A stretch of 64,000 bases of DNA from Moniliella sp. 'wahieum' (lineage: Eukaryota; Basidiomycota; Moniliellomycetes; Moniliellales; Moniliellaceae): the NCBI GenBank assembly GCA_003971905.1, contig RSEE01000008.1, forward strand, positions 992,001-1,056,000, read 5' to 3'. This document shows, piece by piece, positions 43,651 through 54,978 of this stretch. Under the pieces are notes generated by a model. That model searched no databases and was not told where the DNA came from. It saw only the letters and a program-made list of their open reading frames with translations. Made by a program: the position numbers and the translations under genes. How positions within the stretch are numbered: the stretch's first letter is position 1; each line of letters begins with the position of its first letter.

Positions 43651-45669
43651 AGGAATCAATATTGGTGTTGTACAATGCGACATGAGCCTTGGCGGCAGGT
43701 TGAACGCGGATATAACCGGATAACCTCAGGCTTGCTCTGCCCGACGTTCAGGGCCATTGCGAGCCCGGATAGGAGGCCTTGAATGGTATGGTATAGGGGG
43801 GGAAATGGCCATGCGCGCTGCACCATGCATCACCCGTCGCGCGCAACACCAGGCGCCCAAGGTTTGCGCACAACGACGCCAACGCACCTCTTGTGCCAAA
43901 ACAAAAAGGGGTATATTGCCTCCATGCGGACGCAAAAGGACACAGCACAGATGAGCAGCAAAAGGGGCACATGCCGCCTCACAATGCAACAGAGCCCGCC
44001 AATTTGAGATGGTGTTACACGTTAGGGCCAACCCCCACTAATCCGCGAACAGTAACTATCCATATCGCACAGGCGCTCGGAAGCTGCGCATCAACTACTA
44101 TAGATAGTAAGTAGCGTCGCCAGCTCACGGTCGCTAGTAAGCTAGTAAGCTGCCCAGAATGATGGGGAACGTTGAGGTGAACGTTGAGTACGTTGAACGT
44201 CGAGCCGATTAAGCGTGGATCCGAGCTGCGCTTCAACGCTGACTCATCGATCATTGCGCTGAAGTCGCTCAACGTGCGCACCCACGTCAACGCTGCGCAT
44301 CCGTTCAGCGTTTATCTATCGTGCAATGAGGCGATGACATCTTGAGAAGATAACATGGAACACTGAAAAATATACCTCAAAAGCCCCCTCTCGCTGATCC
44401 ATCGTTGGCACTACACCCAAAAAGAGTCATCTAATACATGCCAATTGAAGAATGCGATGCGGCCTGTGGCCCGGCGTGTAGGGCACATTAACAGGGCTCG
44501 TAAGTCTGGAAAGGATGGAGATGTTTGTACGTATAAATAACCGCTGAGAGCTGTATACATTAGTCTATGGCAACAGAGAGGGAGAGCTTTCGTTGTTGTT
44601 GTGACATGTGACGCAAAAGCGCGTACAAGCAAATTAACGGAGACATGGTGGAACATCCAGGTTCTCTCGAATGCCAGATGAATGAACTCAAAGCCTTGAG
44701 GCTCAAGCTTAAATTTGAACTGAGCCTCGGTGAGGGGGACCTGAACGGCTGAACGAGAGAGGGAGCAGAAGGACATATACACTCCTGCTTTTGTCCGCCA
44801 GTTAGTAGAATAGAGAGACGCATTTGCGGAGGAGGCGATCTGGGGAGCATGCAGAGGTCAGATCGACTAAGGAGATATATGGTAACTGGACTACATTATG
44901 GCAAGAGAGCTGGTATTTTATGGCGAAAGGGCTGGTATTGCGACGGCCAGCACATCAACTATCCTACAACAACCCATGGGGTGGCCTCACGCGTTGCCGA
45001 TTGAGTCGCGCCGATTTCGAGCGGGAAACAGGGGACATTATCGATGACACGATGTACAGACTACTGCAGTGCCATGCGATGGGCCGGCCGCGGTAACCGG
45101 TAATTGTTAATTGCCAACCCATCCCAACGTCCATGGCTGCGGCCTATTAACACAGTGCCGGGTTCTCCTTTCCACTTCTTTTCACAACTCCACACTATAT
45201 ACTACCCCTATTACTCCTTTCGCACCGTCCATCTTCTGTTCGTCCACGCCAGCCTATCGGCATGTCAGTACTGAAAGTCCACACAACGATTGTGCGCTGG
45301 CACTGAGCCAAAATGGTTCGAGCATTCTTGCTCCGCCTACGCCGCCTCCCAAAACAAAGGGTTTAAATCTGACCCTGTCGCCTGACGTCCTTTGTTGGGT
45401 CGCCGGAGGGACAGCTAGGTGCTCTCATGTAAGCCAACCGTCGCAACACCCCTGGCCGCCGGCTATTTCTACCCCTCCTCTCTGACCCCACCACCTCAAG
45501 CCATGCCCCACTTGATCGACCTGCGCCACATCCTACCCTGACCTTTGTGCCTGGGCTGTACACACGGCGCGTGTCACTCCCTGATCCGCAATAAAGAATA
45601 CCACCCTCTGGCCTCCGCCCCCTCGACATCCTCATCCGCTTTTCGTCTGGTCCTCTCATCTGTCGCTCC
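43651..45669. other. Gene-poor region with an inverted-repeat patch
   Basis: About 2 kb with no supported gene. A patch of repeated and inverted GAACGTTGA/TCAACG motifs occupies 44167-44310. DNA upstream of 45670 is the probable promoter and leader of the RING-RRM gene. Confidence 0.45.
44167..44310. repeat. Direct and inverted copies of GAACGTTGA-type motif
   Basis: GAACGTTGA occurs at 44167 and 44179 and a related GTTGAACG near 44193. In the second half the inverse forms TTCAACGCTGA, CTCAACGTGC, GTCAACGCTG and GTTCAGCG appear. The block could fold into a large imperfect cruciform. Confidence 0.6.
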
Positions 45670-48004
45670 ATGTCTACTTCTTCATTGTGTACATCGACCT
45701 CCTCACCCCGCAAAATCGTCTCCACCCACCCACCCACCTTGGCTCCCCCTCTCAACCATCTCAGCTTTCCCCAAGCAGCCCTGTTTCTGTCAAAACGCCA
45801 CCGAGCGTGTTGAGCCCCCCTGCGTTCTTGTCTGACCCCTCTGACGACTACCATCATAACCTCTTCCCTCGTTTTGGGCTGAGCTTCTCGGGTACTCCTG
45901 CTGGTATGTCGACCACCCACAGGGGTTCCTTGAACGAAAACGGGGACCTTTCCCCCCGTACCCAGACCTACGATTTATCGCCACATTTCCCCCCAGAAAC
46001 CAAAGGTATGTCTGCTTTGCCATCGTCGACCAAAGATGCACAACAGCTGACCCCTTGGCAGAAAACTTGCGTCCGACCCAGAACCTTCTGTTGGATTACA
46101 ACGATTGGTTTTTCCTATTCCAACATCGCCTTTGGCCCAGGGTGAAGAGAAGGAACGCTTCCGCATACCTGCTCCCTTTGGACCCAACATGACCCTGGCC
46201 CATCGTTCTTCTTCCTCGTCCTCGTTCTCCTTGTCGTCCGCCACTGAGGATGCTTGGCCCCATAATCTCTTCTCCCCGATCCCCCCTCCTTGGAGTCCTG
46301 TGTCGAAAGAGGGTGGAACTGTCCCAAGCCCATCAGACCTCATTGATCCCTTAAAGAGAGACCCCCCGCTAAGTTCGGCCAATCGCTCATTTGGAGAATT
46401 GGGTGTTATGCCGCTGGACCATTCCAGGTCGTATCCAAGTCACAATCTTCTCCCTTCCGATTGGGAAGGGATGATACAACAATGCGTGAGTTGCAGGCAA
46501 AAATCAGTGGTTTGCTCAAAGCTTCAACCGTGCCTGCACGCGCTCTGCATGCCCTGCAGCAGCCGCATATCGACTCGGTTTACGGGTCATCTCTTCTTCT
46601 GTCCTTGTGGCTCCCGAGTCGAGCGCCTGTCTTATATTAGAGCAATTGGCCCGCCCCGCGTTTTGTCCTCCACAGATCCAGCCAAGGCTGTCGGAAGCAC
46701 AACGCTCAACAGCAGGGGGGTTTCGGATGTTGATGTCTCCCAAGCACAATTCCGCCCGCTTTCGCTTCCACCTCCTGCCTTCTCGTCTGCAGTGGCCAAA
46801 CGAATGGAGGTAGGCAATGACGTTGAAGATCTGACGGACCAAATGGAGCAACTGCATTTACCCGACAGGTGCGCCAAGTCATCCTTCACTGTGGTGCGAG
46901 TGGACAATATTCCGTGGACGACGACGATTGAGGATGTGCTGCGCTGGCTTCCGCGGGACCTTCTGCCTCCGCCGCAGATGGTGGTGCAGCCGGTCCATAT
47001 TCCGATCGACCTGAAAAACGGAAAAACCTCCAACGCCTGTTTCGTCGAGTGCGCCACGCCCTTGGCCGCCCAACACCTCATTCTTACCAAGACCAACACC
47101 CGCCTTGGTCCTATGGGAAGCGAACGGCCCGTCAGCCTAGTGCAGAGCTCCTACAATGAAGTTTGGGGAAGCATCTTTTCTCCCCCTTCTCCTGCAGACG
47201 TCCCCACCTCTCGTCTTGGTACCGACTCTGCTCTGCCCGTCGTTGTGTTCCCCCAAGACCGATTGGAGCAATTACTTGCCCTATCCCATTTCCCTCCGAC
47301 CCAGCTCAAGAACCAAACCAAGCCAATCGAGTTCCTCACTTCGGCGTTGTGTCTTCTTCCCAGTACATTGTCCGCCAATCAAACCTCGCTATTGGTCCAC
47401 TATGTCCAGCGTACGTCTTTCCTTTTCTCATGCAAGAACCGCATCGCAAATAGTATACTGACCTTCTGTGGAACTGGTTGTAGAGATGATCACCGTGACC
47501 ATCCAACATTGGCTGCAATTGGACAGCCTGGTACGGACTCCTTTAGAGCGTTTGCTCTTGGCGGCCAAGAAAACATCAGCGCTGGGCCCATCCCTCTCCT
47601 CGACCATCGATACCGCCTGGAGAGTGCTGAACCAAACCGCATCTGCTGACGCGTTACCTCCCATTATCCCGCCGATCAAAAAGCGCGTTGGCCGGCGTTC
47701 GTCCCACACCCATGACCGTTCTTCCCGACCTCCGCCCGCGTATTTGTGCCACCACGCCCCTCCGTCTCTGGTTTCGCACCATCATGCTCGCGCCCACTCG
47801 TTCATCTCGCTCCATCCAGCTTTGCCCAGCGAGATGCGTATGACCACACAGCAAGACCTCTCTTCTTTGATGCATCAGAACCCCGACTTCTCTTTCCCAC
47901 GCTACCACCCATCCCGCGACACGCTGCCCTCCACGTTGCCCCAGTCTGTTTCGGCCCCGCCCTTTCTCGGCAACCAATGGGAGCACTTGGGTTCCAATTT
48001 CTAG
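45670..48004 (+). CDS. RING finger plus RRM protein, putative RNA-binding ubiquitin ligase
   Basis: The likely start is the ATG at 45670 (MSTSSLCTSTSSPRK), with a frame change before SPSSPVSVKTPPS. A Ser/Pro-rich N-terminus precedes a RING-like zinc-binding region at about 46480-46630: C-x2-C, C-x-H, C-x2-C and a final C-x-C rather than C-x2-C. An RRM-like fold follows at about 46880-47110: VVRVDNIPW (RNP2-like) and NACFVECATPLAAQHLI (RNP1-like). A 73-nt intron (47411-47483) joins to a helical segment MITVTIQHWLQLDSL and a tail rich in Ser, His and Pro ending at 48002-48004. Another frame change lies near 46100-46140. RING plus RRM is known in NOT4-type ligases, but this is not clearly NOT4. 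The role is not known to me. Confidence 0.6.
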
Positions 48005-49547
48005 AGAGAGAGAGAACAGAAACAGTAGAATTCCATCTTCCTCCCTGAGGCCGCCGATAAGGATGCCAACGGTTCTCTCCACCCCGACTCGCTCTGCTCC
48101 CTCCTTCACACCTTTCTTTTCTCGCCCCCCTCTTTCCTTGGCGCCTGTGTTCCTTGCTGGATGAGATAGGTGACCCAAGCGCGCTAAAGTGATCCACACT
48201 CTCCCGTTTCTCTCCCATCTTCATCCATCGTGTTTCTCAACCGCGAAGAGAGCGTCCCTTGTCCCTTGTCCCCTCCACCTACCATCTACCATGTACCCTT
48301 CTGCCTGCTGGTGTGGGCTTTTCTGTTGTGTTTTGTGGATGTCTCCCCTGTACGCTCTCTTCCTTGCCCCCCTCTCTCGATGGTCAAGCCCCCCCTTGCC
48401 CATGCGCCTCGAATCCTGTGCCGCAAGTGCGCCTGTGACATATGATACGGCGTGTTCCGTGATGCATCAACTCGCCGTCGGTTGTGGACGATAAGGTGAA
48501 GGGTGAGCCGGTGAGATGTGAGAAGAGGGCAGATCCGAGATGGGGCTGGTGATCGATAACGCCTGTTGGGGAAGAGGGCCAGCATTCAGTGCTGCAGGCA
48601 GGATACAACCCAACCATGGGGGGGGAACATGTCGGGGCTGCCGATCAGACATCATGCATGCCGTCATGCATCGTGCGAGGGCAGCCAGGGTCGGCGCTCG
48701 GCGCCTCGGGCTTCGGGCGGCAGGCGAGGCAAGCGGGGCTCAAATTTCAAACGGGGCGCGCTCAGCAAGCGTTATGCGTTTCTCGTGGCTAGTTCCTGGC
48801 CGGGCTGATCGAACACACCGATCCAAACTCGGGCCGTGCCGCGTGCGGCCTCCCGCCGCTGGGCCACGCCGGACGCACCGTGCTTTGCCTGCAGTCTACA
48901 CGCCGCGCTGTCTCGTGGCCGGCGCACCCGTGATCGGGAGCGCTGAGTGTCAGCGGCTGAGTGCATCCGCCCGCCGGCCCCCTTGGCTGCCTCGGGCCTC
49001 GGGCGTCGGATGCGCCCGACGCGCCTCCGCTGCGGTTCCCTGTCTTCCCAACCCCGCCTCCACACTGGCGGGATGCCTGCGCGGCCACCACCAGCAACCC
49101 AGGACAAACAGCAGCCGCAGCCCAGACGGGTGGCTAGTGACAAGGTGACTGTCACCTGTCACCCATGTCACCCGCCATGCATCATCCACCATGCGATGCG
49201 AGGTGGCGGCACGGCGCCCTGTGGCCGGCTGTCTGAGGTGGGAGACGCAGGGCGTGACGTGACGCGTGAGGCGTATTGCAAATCGGGTGCTGCTGCCCAC
49301 GCCTGCGCCCCCTCGCATCCCAGCCATCTGTCCTGCCCAAAGTTTCTAGCGGGCGCGCTGGGACCCAGCACCCTCAGCAGGCCGATCCAGCCTGCCGCCT
49401 TCTTAAGCCCAGCGTCGATGGGGCCATCCTGCTTTGCTCGCCCCCACCCGCCCCGCCCCCGCGTCCTTCCACGCTCAGCCCAGCCCGTCTGCTGACGGTC
49501 CCCCGCCCGCCCAGCCCTTGCCCTGCCCCTTCCCACGCCATCTCCCC
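48005..49547. other. Intergenic, promoter of the elongase
   Basis: About 1.5 kb of GC-rich DNA. Frames on both strands are long by composition only. No domain is seen. Confidence 0.45.
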
Positions 49548-50688
49548 ATGTCCTCCTTCTTTTTGGACCAGGCCGACGGTGGCGTGCTGCGCCGTCTGAG
49601 TGCCCTGCCGTACCCGCTGCGCCCATCGGGCGTGTTTGTGTCGCAGCAGGTCTTTGAGTGGTCCTTGTCCGCCTGGACTCCTGCCCTGTCGGCGCTGGTC
49701 TACCTCGTGGCTGTGCGCTGGGCCAACCAGCGACGGAGTCGCGCCATCCGTGCCGGCAAGCCACTGCCCGACCTCATCAAGCGCAGCAAGGCGCTTTCGT
49801 TCCTTGTCTTGCTCCACAATGCCTTCCTTGCTCTGTACTCGGGGTGGACCTTTGTTCATGCCGTATTGGGTATCGTTCCCTACTTCCTCAGCGGCATTCA
49901 GCAGGGCGGGCGCCCACGGTTTCCGCAATGCCTACTGCACCGTGCCCACCAACGACCCGGCCGGGCTGGGTCGCTACGTATGGTTCTTTTACATGAGCAA
50001 GTACTATGAGATTGTCGATTCCGTCATTCTCGCCGCCAAGGGCAAGAAGGTGTCTAACCTTCAGGCGTACCACCACGCCGGCGCCATTGCCGCCATGTGG
50101 TCCGGCACTCGGTACAGGTACGTTTTCCCTCCCGTCCCTATCTATCTTGTTTGGCTCCACATAACTAACCAACGCACTCACACCATGAATAGTGCCAATG
50201 GGATCTGGATCTTCCTCTTGTTCAACAGCGGCATCCACACCATGATGTACTCGTACTACACGCTCTCTACGCTCAAGTTCCCCTGGGCCGGGGCGGTGAA
50301 GCAAGCGATGACGACGGCGCAAATTGCGCAGCTGTTCTTCGGGTGCATTATTGCGTCGCTGTACCTGCTGGTTCGCTACTCTCCCGCGGCCTACCAGGGC
50401 GCAGCTCCGTCGGTCGGTGCGACGCCGATTGTGGAAGCGACCCGGGGCGCGTTTACCTACACGTGGGACGCGTTGACTACCAGCCACGGCGCGGCGGATG
50501 CGTACCACCGCCTGCACGACTTGCTTACCTCGCCCGACGTGCGCATGCCGTGCTGCGCCTCGACGGGCCACGCGTTTGCCGTTGCACTCAATGTGCTCTA
50601 CCTCATCCCGCTCATCGTCCTCTTTGTTCGCTTCTACCTCCGCAGCTACTTCCAGCCCACGGCCACCAAGCGCTCCAAGGCCGAGTAA
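49548..50688 (+). CDS. ELO-family very-long-chain fatty acid elongase
   Basis: ELO condensing enzymes extend fatty acyl-CoA in the ER with malonyl-CoA; fungal members feed sphingolipid and membrane lipid synthesis. The ATG at 49548 starts MSSFFLDQADGGVLRRL. Seven predicted helices include LSALVYLVAVRWA and ALSFLVLLHNAFLALYS. The conserved YMSKYYEIVDSV and LQAYHHAGA boxes follow; the histidine box reads QxxHH rather than HxxHH, a variant seen in some fungal and other eukaryotic elongases. A 75-nt intron (50118-50192) leads to NGIWIFLLFNSGIHTMMYSYY. The C-terminus KRSKAE contains basic residues suited to ER retention. One extra G in gggcggg (49904-49910) separates the N- and C-terminal halves into different frames. 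Confidence 0.88.
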
Positions 50689-52026
50689 ATCCGCGACGAT
50701 GCCAAAACAAAAACATGTCACTGGATACCCTTCTCAAGCTGGAAGTTTGACCAGCAGGCTATGCAGCGACCTACTATGGCATGGCGTTCTGCCTTGCAGC
50801 TAAGCTCGTCATTAAATTCCCTCTTGGGCTTTCCCTGACCCCGGTTCATATTCTTTTGCCTTGACCATTCTACACCCCTCTCCTGTTCTCTATGTTCAAC
50901 TCTGTACTCTCCCATGTGTTCAATGGTTCCTTCTCCACCCAATCAAGTCATCTAATCCTGCATGGTCCTGCCGCAGACCCGTCGCCTTAGTTGTCGGGTC
51001 ACCGGTCAGAGGTGTTTGCATAGCAGAAAAAGGTCCAGGGTCAAGCTTCACGGTCGCAACGACAAACTACGTTATTTGTGGGCAACTATATAGGCCCGCC
51101 CCCAAAACAAATTCTGACGCCTAGCAAGGCGCCACACTCTTGGAACGCGGCAGGGGGCCAGTCGGCCCCAGCCGGGCACGCATCTTGTGGCTGAGGCGCT
51201 GAGGCGCTGAGCGCGATTGGGTGTCGAACACTGGCGCTGTGCAATCTGAGACATATGCTTTCCCATTGCGTACTGCGTCCCAACCCGTCCCAACCCAACC
51301 GCAGCCCAGCCGGGCGCTCAGCAGCGCGGCGGAACTGCATCCAAGCGGAATTGCTAGCCCCGCGCCCTGGCGGGATGCCTATACCGCGCCGCCAGGGTAA
51401 ACCACCGCCGTGCTCCACCTCGCGTCGAGGGCGCCGCAGCTGGATCAAACGGGAGGTGACACTTGGTTGGTAGTGGTAGTGCACGAACGGCAATTCCGGC
51501 TGCTGGAGTGTGTGCCTAGTCAAAGTTCGTCGGTAGGCTCGCTTGGAGGGACCCAAGCACATATCGTTGTGTGTAGCGAAAAGGCCACCTATCCACCAAA
51601 AAGAATACCTCCTGTGTTAGGGGAACCACGTGCCCGATGCCCTCGATGCTTTCCTTTTCTACATGTGGCGACCATAAGGCCTACCTAAGGAGGGGCAGCG
51701 TGCAGTCTGTAGTGGCAGGGGCGCCGTAGCAGGCGCTGGTGAGGGAGGGTCGGCCTTCGGGCGTTTGGCGGTGGTGCGCTGCTTGCGCCTGGCAGGGGCA
51801 GCGTGGTGCAGCTGGGACAGGCAGGGCGGGCGTGAACATTTCATTGTGCTGTCAGCCGGGCAGGCAGGCGGCGCGGCGACTGGCGCTGCGCGGCCACATG
51901 CCCTCGGCCATCGGGCCAGGTGCGCCGGGCCTACCTGGGGCCATGCGTCAGGCTGAGCGCCGGGCGCAGGCGCAGCCACGCCTCCATCCATCCCTGCCTC
52001 CCCTCCACCACCACCCTCCACCGGCC
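50689..52026. other. Intergenic between the elongase and DPL1
   Basis: About 1.3 kb with no supported gene; it holds the promoter of DPL1. Confidence 0.45.
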
Positions 52027-53769
52027 ATGTCCGCGCCCGTCGCTCCTGTCTCCCCCGTCGCACTCCCGCGGGACGGAGGACGTCGTGCGCGTGCTGCTCG
52101 CCCAGTTCCTCACCCTCAGCAATGCCAAGGCCGTCGTCTTCTACGTCGTCGTCTGGCACCACCTCGTCCGTGTCCTGCGCCACCTCAAGGTCTACGGCGT
52201 CACGGCCTCTGTCCACCAGCTCTACACTGCCGTCTACCGCAGCGCCGTCTTGCTCTTCATGCGCCTCCCGGCCATCCGCCGCCGCGTCAACAAGGAGCTG
52301 GATGAGGTCGAGGCCGACCTGGAGCGCAAGCTGGTGCCCCGTCCTGCCTACCTCGAAAACCACAACGAGCTTCCGGCCCAGGGCATGGACGAGGCTGAGC
52401 TGCGCACTGAGCTCAAGAAGCTTCAGCTCCTCGAGCTCGGCCCGTCGGAGGATGGGGTGGACCCCGAGGCTCTTGCTGGCCCGGATGCATGGAAGGAGGT
52501 CGATGGCCAGCGTGTGTGGCAGACGGGCAAGATCTCTGGTGCCGTCTACCATGGCGGCAAGGAGTTCAATGACCTGTTGGCCGATGCGATCAAGATGTTT
52601 ATGGTCTCCAACCCCCTCCATCCCGAGGTATTCCCTGGCATCCGCCGCATGGAGGCCGAGATTGTGTCGATGGTGCTGCAAATGTACAACGCTCCCGACA
52701 GCGCGGCTGGCGCTACGACTTCGGGGGGTACCGAGTCCATCTTGATGGCCTGCAAGGCTCACCGTGACTGGGGCCGGGCTGTCAAGGGCATCACCGAGCC
52801 CGAGATTGTGCTTCCCGAATCGGCCCACGCTGCATTCAACAAGGCCGGCGCCTACTTTGGCATCACCATCCGCACTGTCAAGGTCGACCCCGTGACGCGG
52901 CAGGTCGATCTGCGTGCAGTCCGTCGTGCGATCACGTCAAACACTGTTCTCATTGTTGGTTCTGCGCCCAACTTCCCCGATGGCGCGATTGATCCGATTG
53001 CCGAACTAAGCAAACTGGCGACGAAGCATCGTGTCGGTCTGCATGTCGATTGCTGCCTCGGTTCCTTCATCGTTCCCTTTCTCGAGGAAGCTGGCTTTAC
53101 CGATGCACCCTGCTTTGATTTCCGCGTACCTGGCGTCACCTCCATCAGCTGCGACACGCACAAGTACGGCTTTGCGCCCAAAGGGTCGTCGTCGTCGTTA
53201 TGTTCCGCACCAATGAGCTGCGGCGGTTCATGTACTACGTCCAGCCCAACTGGACTGGCGGGGTGTATGCTTCGCCAGCGATGCCTGGTTCGCGGCCGGG
53301 TGCTCTGATTGCAGGCACGTGGGCCGCGATGATGAAGATGGGCCGGCAAGGGTATGTGGACAGCTGCTTTGAGATTGTATCTTCGGCGCGCAAGATTAGT
53401 ACCGCGATCCGGACCGAGATCCCGCAGCTCAAGGTGATGGGCCAGCCCAAGGCGTCCGTCGTGGCCTTTGCCAGTGCGGGCAAGATCAACATTTACGATG
53501 TGGGGGACGAGATGTCCAAGCGCGGCTGGCACCTCAATGCGCTGGCCACCGAACCACCTGCCATTCACTTGGCTGTGACGAGGTTGAGTGTGCCGGCTAC
53601 CGACGGGTTCGTTGCCGACCTCAAGGCCTCTGTCAAGGCCGCTCGCGCTGCCCCAGCCAAACCCGGCACCATGGCCACGCTCTATGGCCTGGGCCAGCAA
53701 TCGGCCGTGGGCCCCGCGCTGATTGGCCAGCTGGCCACCCGCTTCATCGACACGCTGTACAAGACCTGA
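52027..53769 (+). CDS. DPL1: Sphingosine-1-phosphate lyase
   Basis: DPL1 is an ER-anchored PLP-dependent enzyme that cleaves long-chain base phosphates into a fatty aldehyde and phosphoethanolamine, the exit step of sphingolipid catabolism. The ATG at 52027 opens MSAPVAPVSPVALP, then a membrane anchor (AKAVVFYVVVWHHLVRVL). The group II decarboxylase-type fold follows: GKISGAVYHGG, NPLHPEVFPGIRRMEAEIVS, TTSGGTESILMACKAHRDW, GSAPNFPDGAIDPI, HVDCCLGSFI and the PLP lysine in SCDTHKYGFAPKGSS. The C-terminal lobe includes NWTGGVYASPAMPGSRPG. The stop is at 53767-53769. Two frame breaks are seen: an extra G at 52070-52072 and a missing base near 53180-53195. The protein is otherwise full length, about 580 residues. 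Confidence 0.92.
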
Positions 53770-54978
53770 GCGTGGCAACATGCCGTGGCAACATGCCGTG
53801 TCAACGGACTATTGGGCTGAGGGGAGGCGGCGAGGGGAGGGGGGCGCATCCCGCCTCTTCCCCCCCTCCCCCCCTTGCCCTCACTTTCTTTTTCCCCCTC
53901 ATTCCTTCCCCTATCCCTCCTCTTCTAGCCTGTGTCCTCGCCTTTCCCTTGTCCACCCTTGTAATGTCCTTGTGGGTTGGCTGCTGCTGTGGCGTTACCG
54001 CTGGCCCTACCTTTTGATCGAGGGGGGGGGCAGCTGCTTCTTAGTCTCCCACCTACCACAGTCCTTTGGTTCGGTAGGGTGGTTTCGCCTCGCCTGCCTG
54101 CTGCTGCGCTACTGCAGATGGTAGGGACTCTGGTGGCCTCTGCATGTCCTGACGCACGCCCAAATGCAACGCTCGTCTCTACAACCTTCTGCGTAACCTA
54201 ACCTAACCAAAACCCAACCTAACTTAACCTAACCTGGGCTTGCCGGCCTGGAGGACAGCGGGGAGGGTATAGCACACGTTGCCGGCAGGAGGCGGTAGAG
54301 GGATCAGCTCGCGCGGGCTACTCTTAGCCAGCACTCGTGCTTGGCTACATGCTACTGTTGGGCTTGCTTCCGTCCCACTGGGGCGGGGGGAGGCGACTGC
54401 CCACCCCGCACCACCGATCCATGTCGAGGCGTACGCTCGGCGGGCTGATGATGCGCGTGTATGGTAGGATTATAGGTGTCCCGAGGGGGTTCCGGCGCTC
54501 CTGCAGCTCCCCCACATCGACCCAGACCCAGGCCGCCGGCAGGGGCAGGCTCAGGGGCAAGCTTGCCCCTGCCGGCGGCCGTGTAGAAGTGCGGTGCGGG
54601 ATGCGCATGCCGTTGCGGGGGGGGGGTACATGCGTCGAGGGGAGGAGGATCGTACCTAGTACCAAGTCCAACGCCCCGCCTCTACGCCCGCGGGGCGCAG
54701 GCTACGGTGCATGTGTGCGTGTGGAGCGAGGGGAGGGGAGAGTCTATGGGCAGATGGGCTCGACGGCAACGGGTGGGGGGTGGGCGCGTCCAGTAATGAG
54801 ACTGGTGGTATACGCACGCACTAGCAGCGCAGGCGAGGCAGCCGTTGGGGGCTGTGGCTTGCTTCCTGGGTTGATTGTTTTCCACCAGCAGCTCCTGTGC
54901 GGTGCGCACCACCCGACACGCCACGCCACACCAATCCCATCACCGCCGGCATCTGCGCCCTTGCGCCCTGCAGATCGT
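53770..54978. other. Convergent intergenic region between DPL1 and PIK1
   Basis: About 1.2 kb. Pyrimidine-rich after DPL1, then a telomere-like CCTAA stretch at 54192-54237 and an inverted repeat GGGGCAGGCTCAGGGGCAAG/CTTGCCCCTGC near 54540-54572. No gene is supported. Confidence 0.5.
54192..54237. repeat. Degenerate CCTAA (TTAGG-like) repeat
   Basis: Six or more imperfect CCTAA/CTTAA/CCCAA units follow one another. They resemble a telomere-type repeat but are too short and degenerate to be a telomere. Confidence 0.6.
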
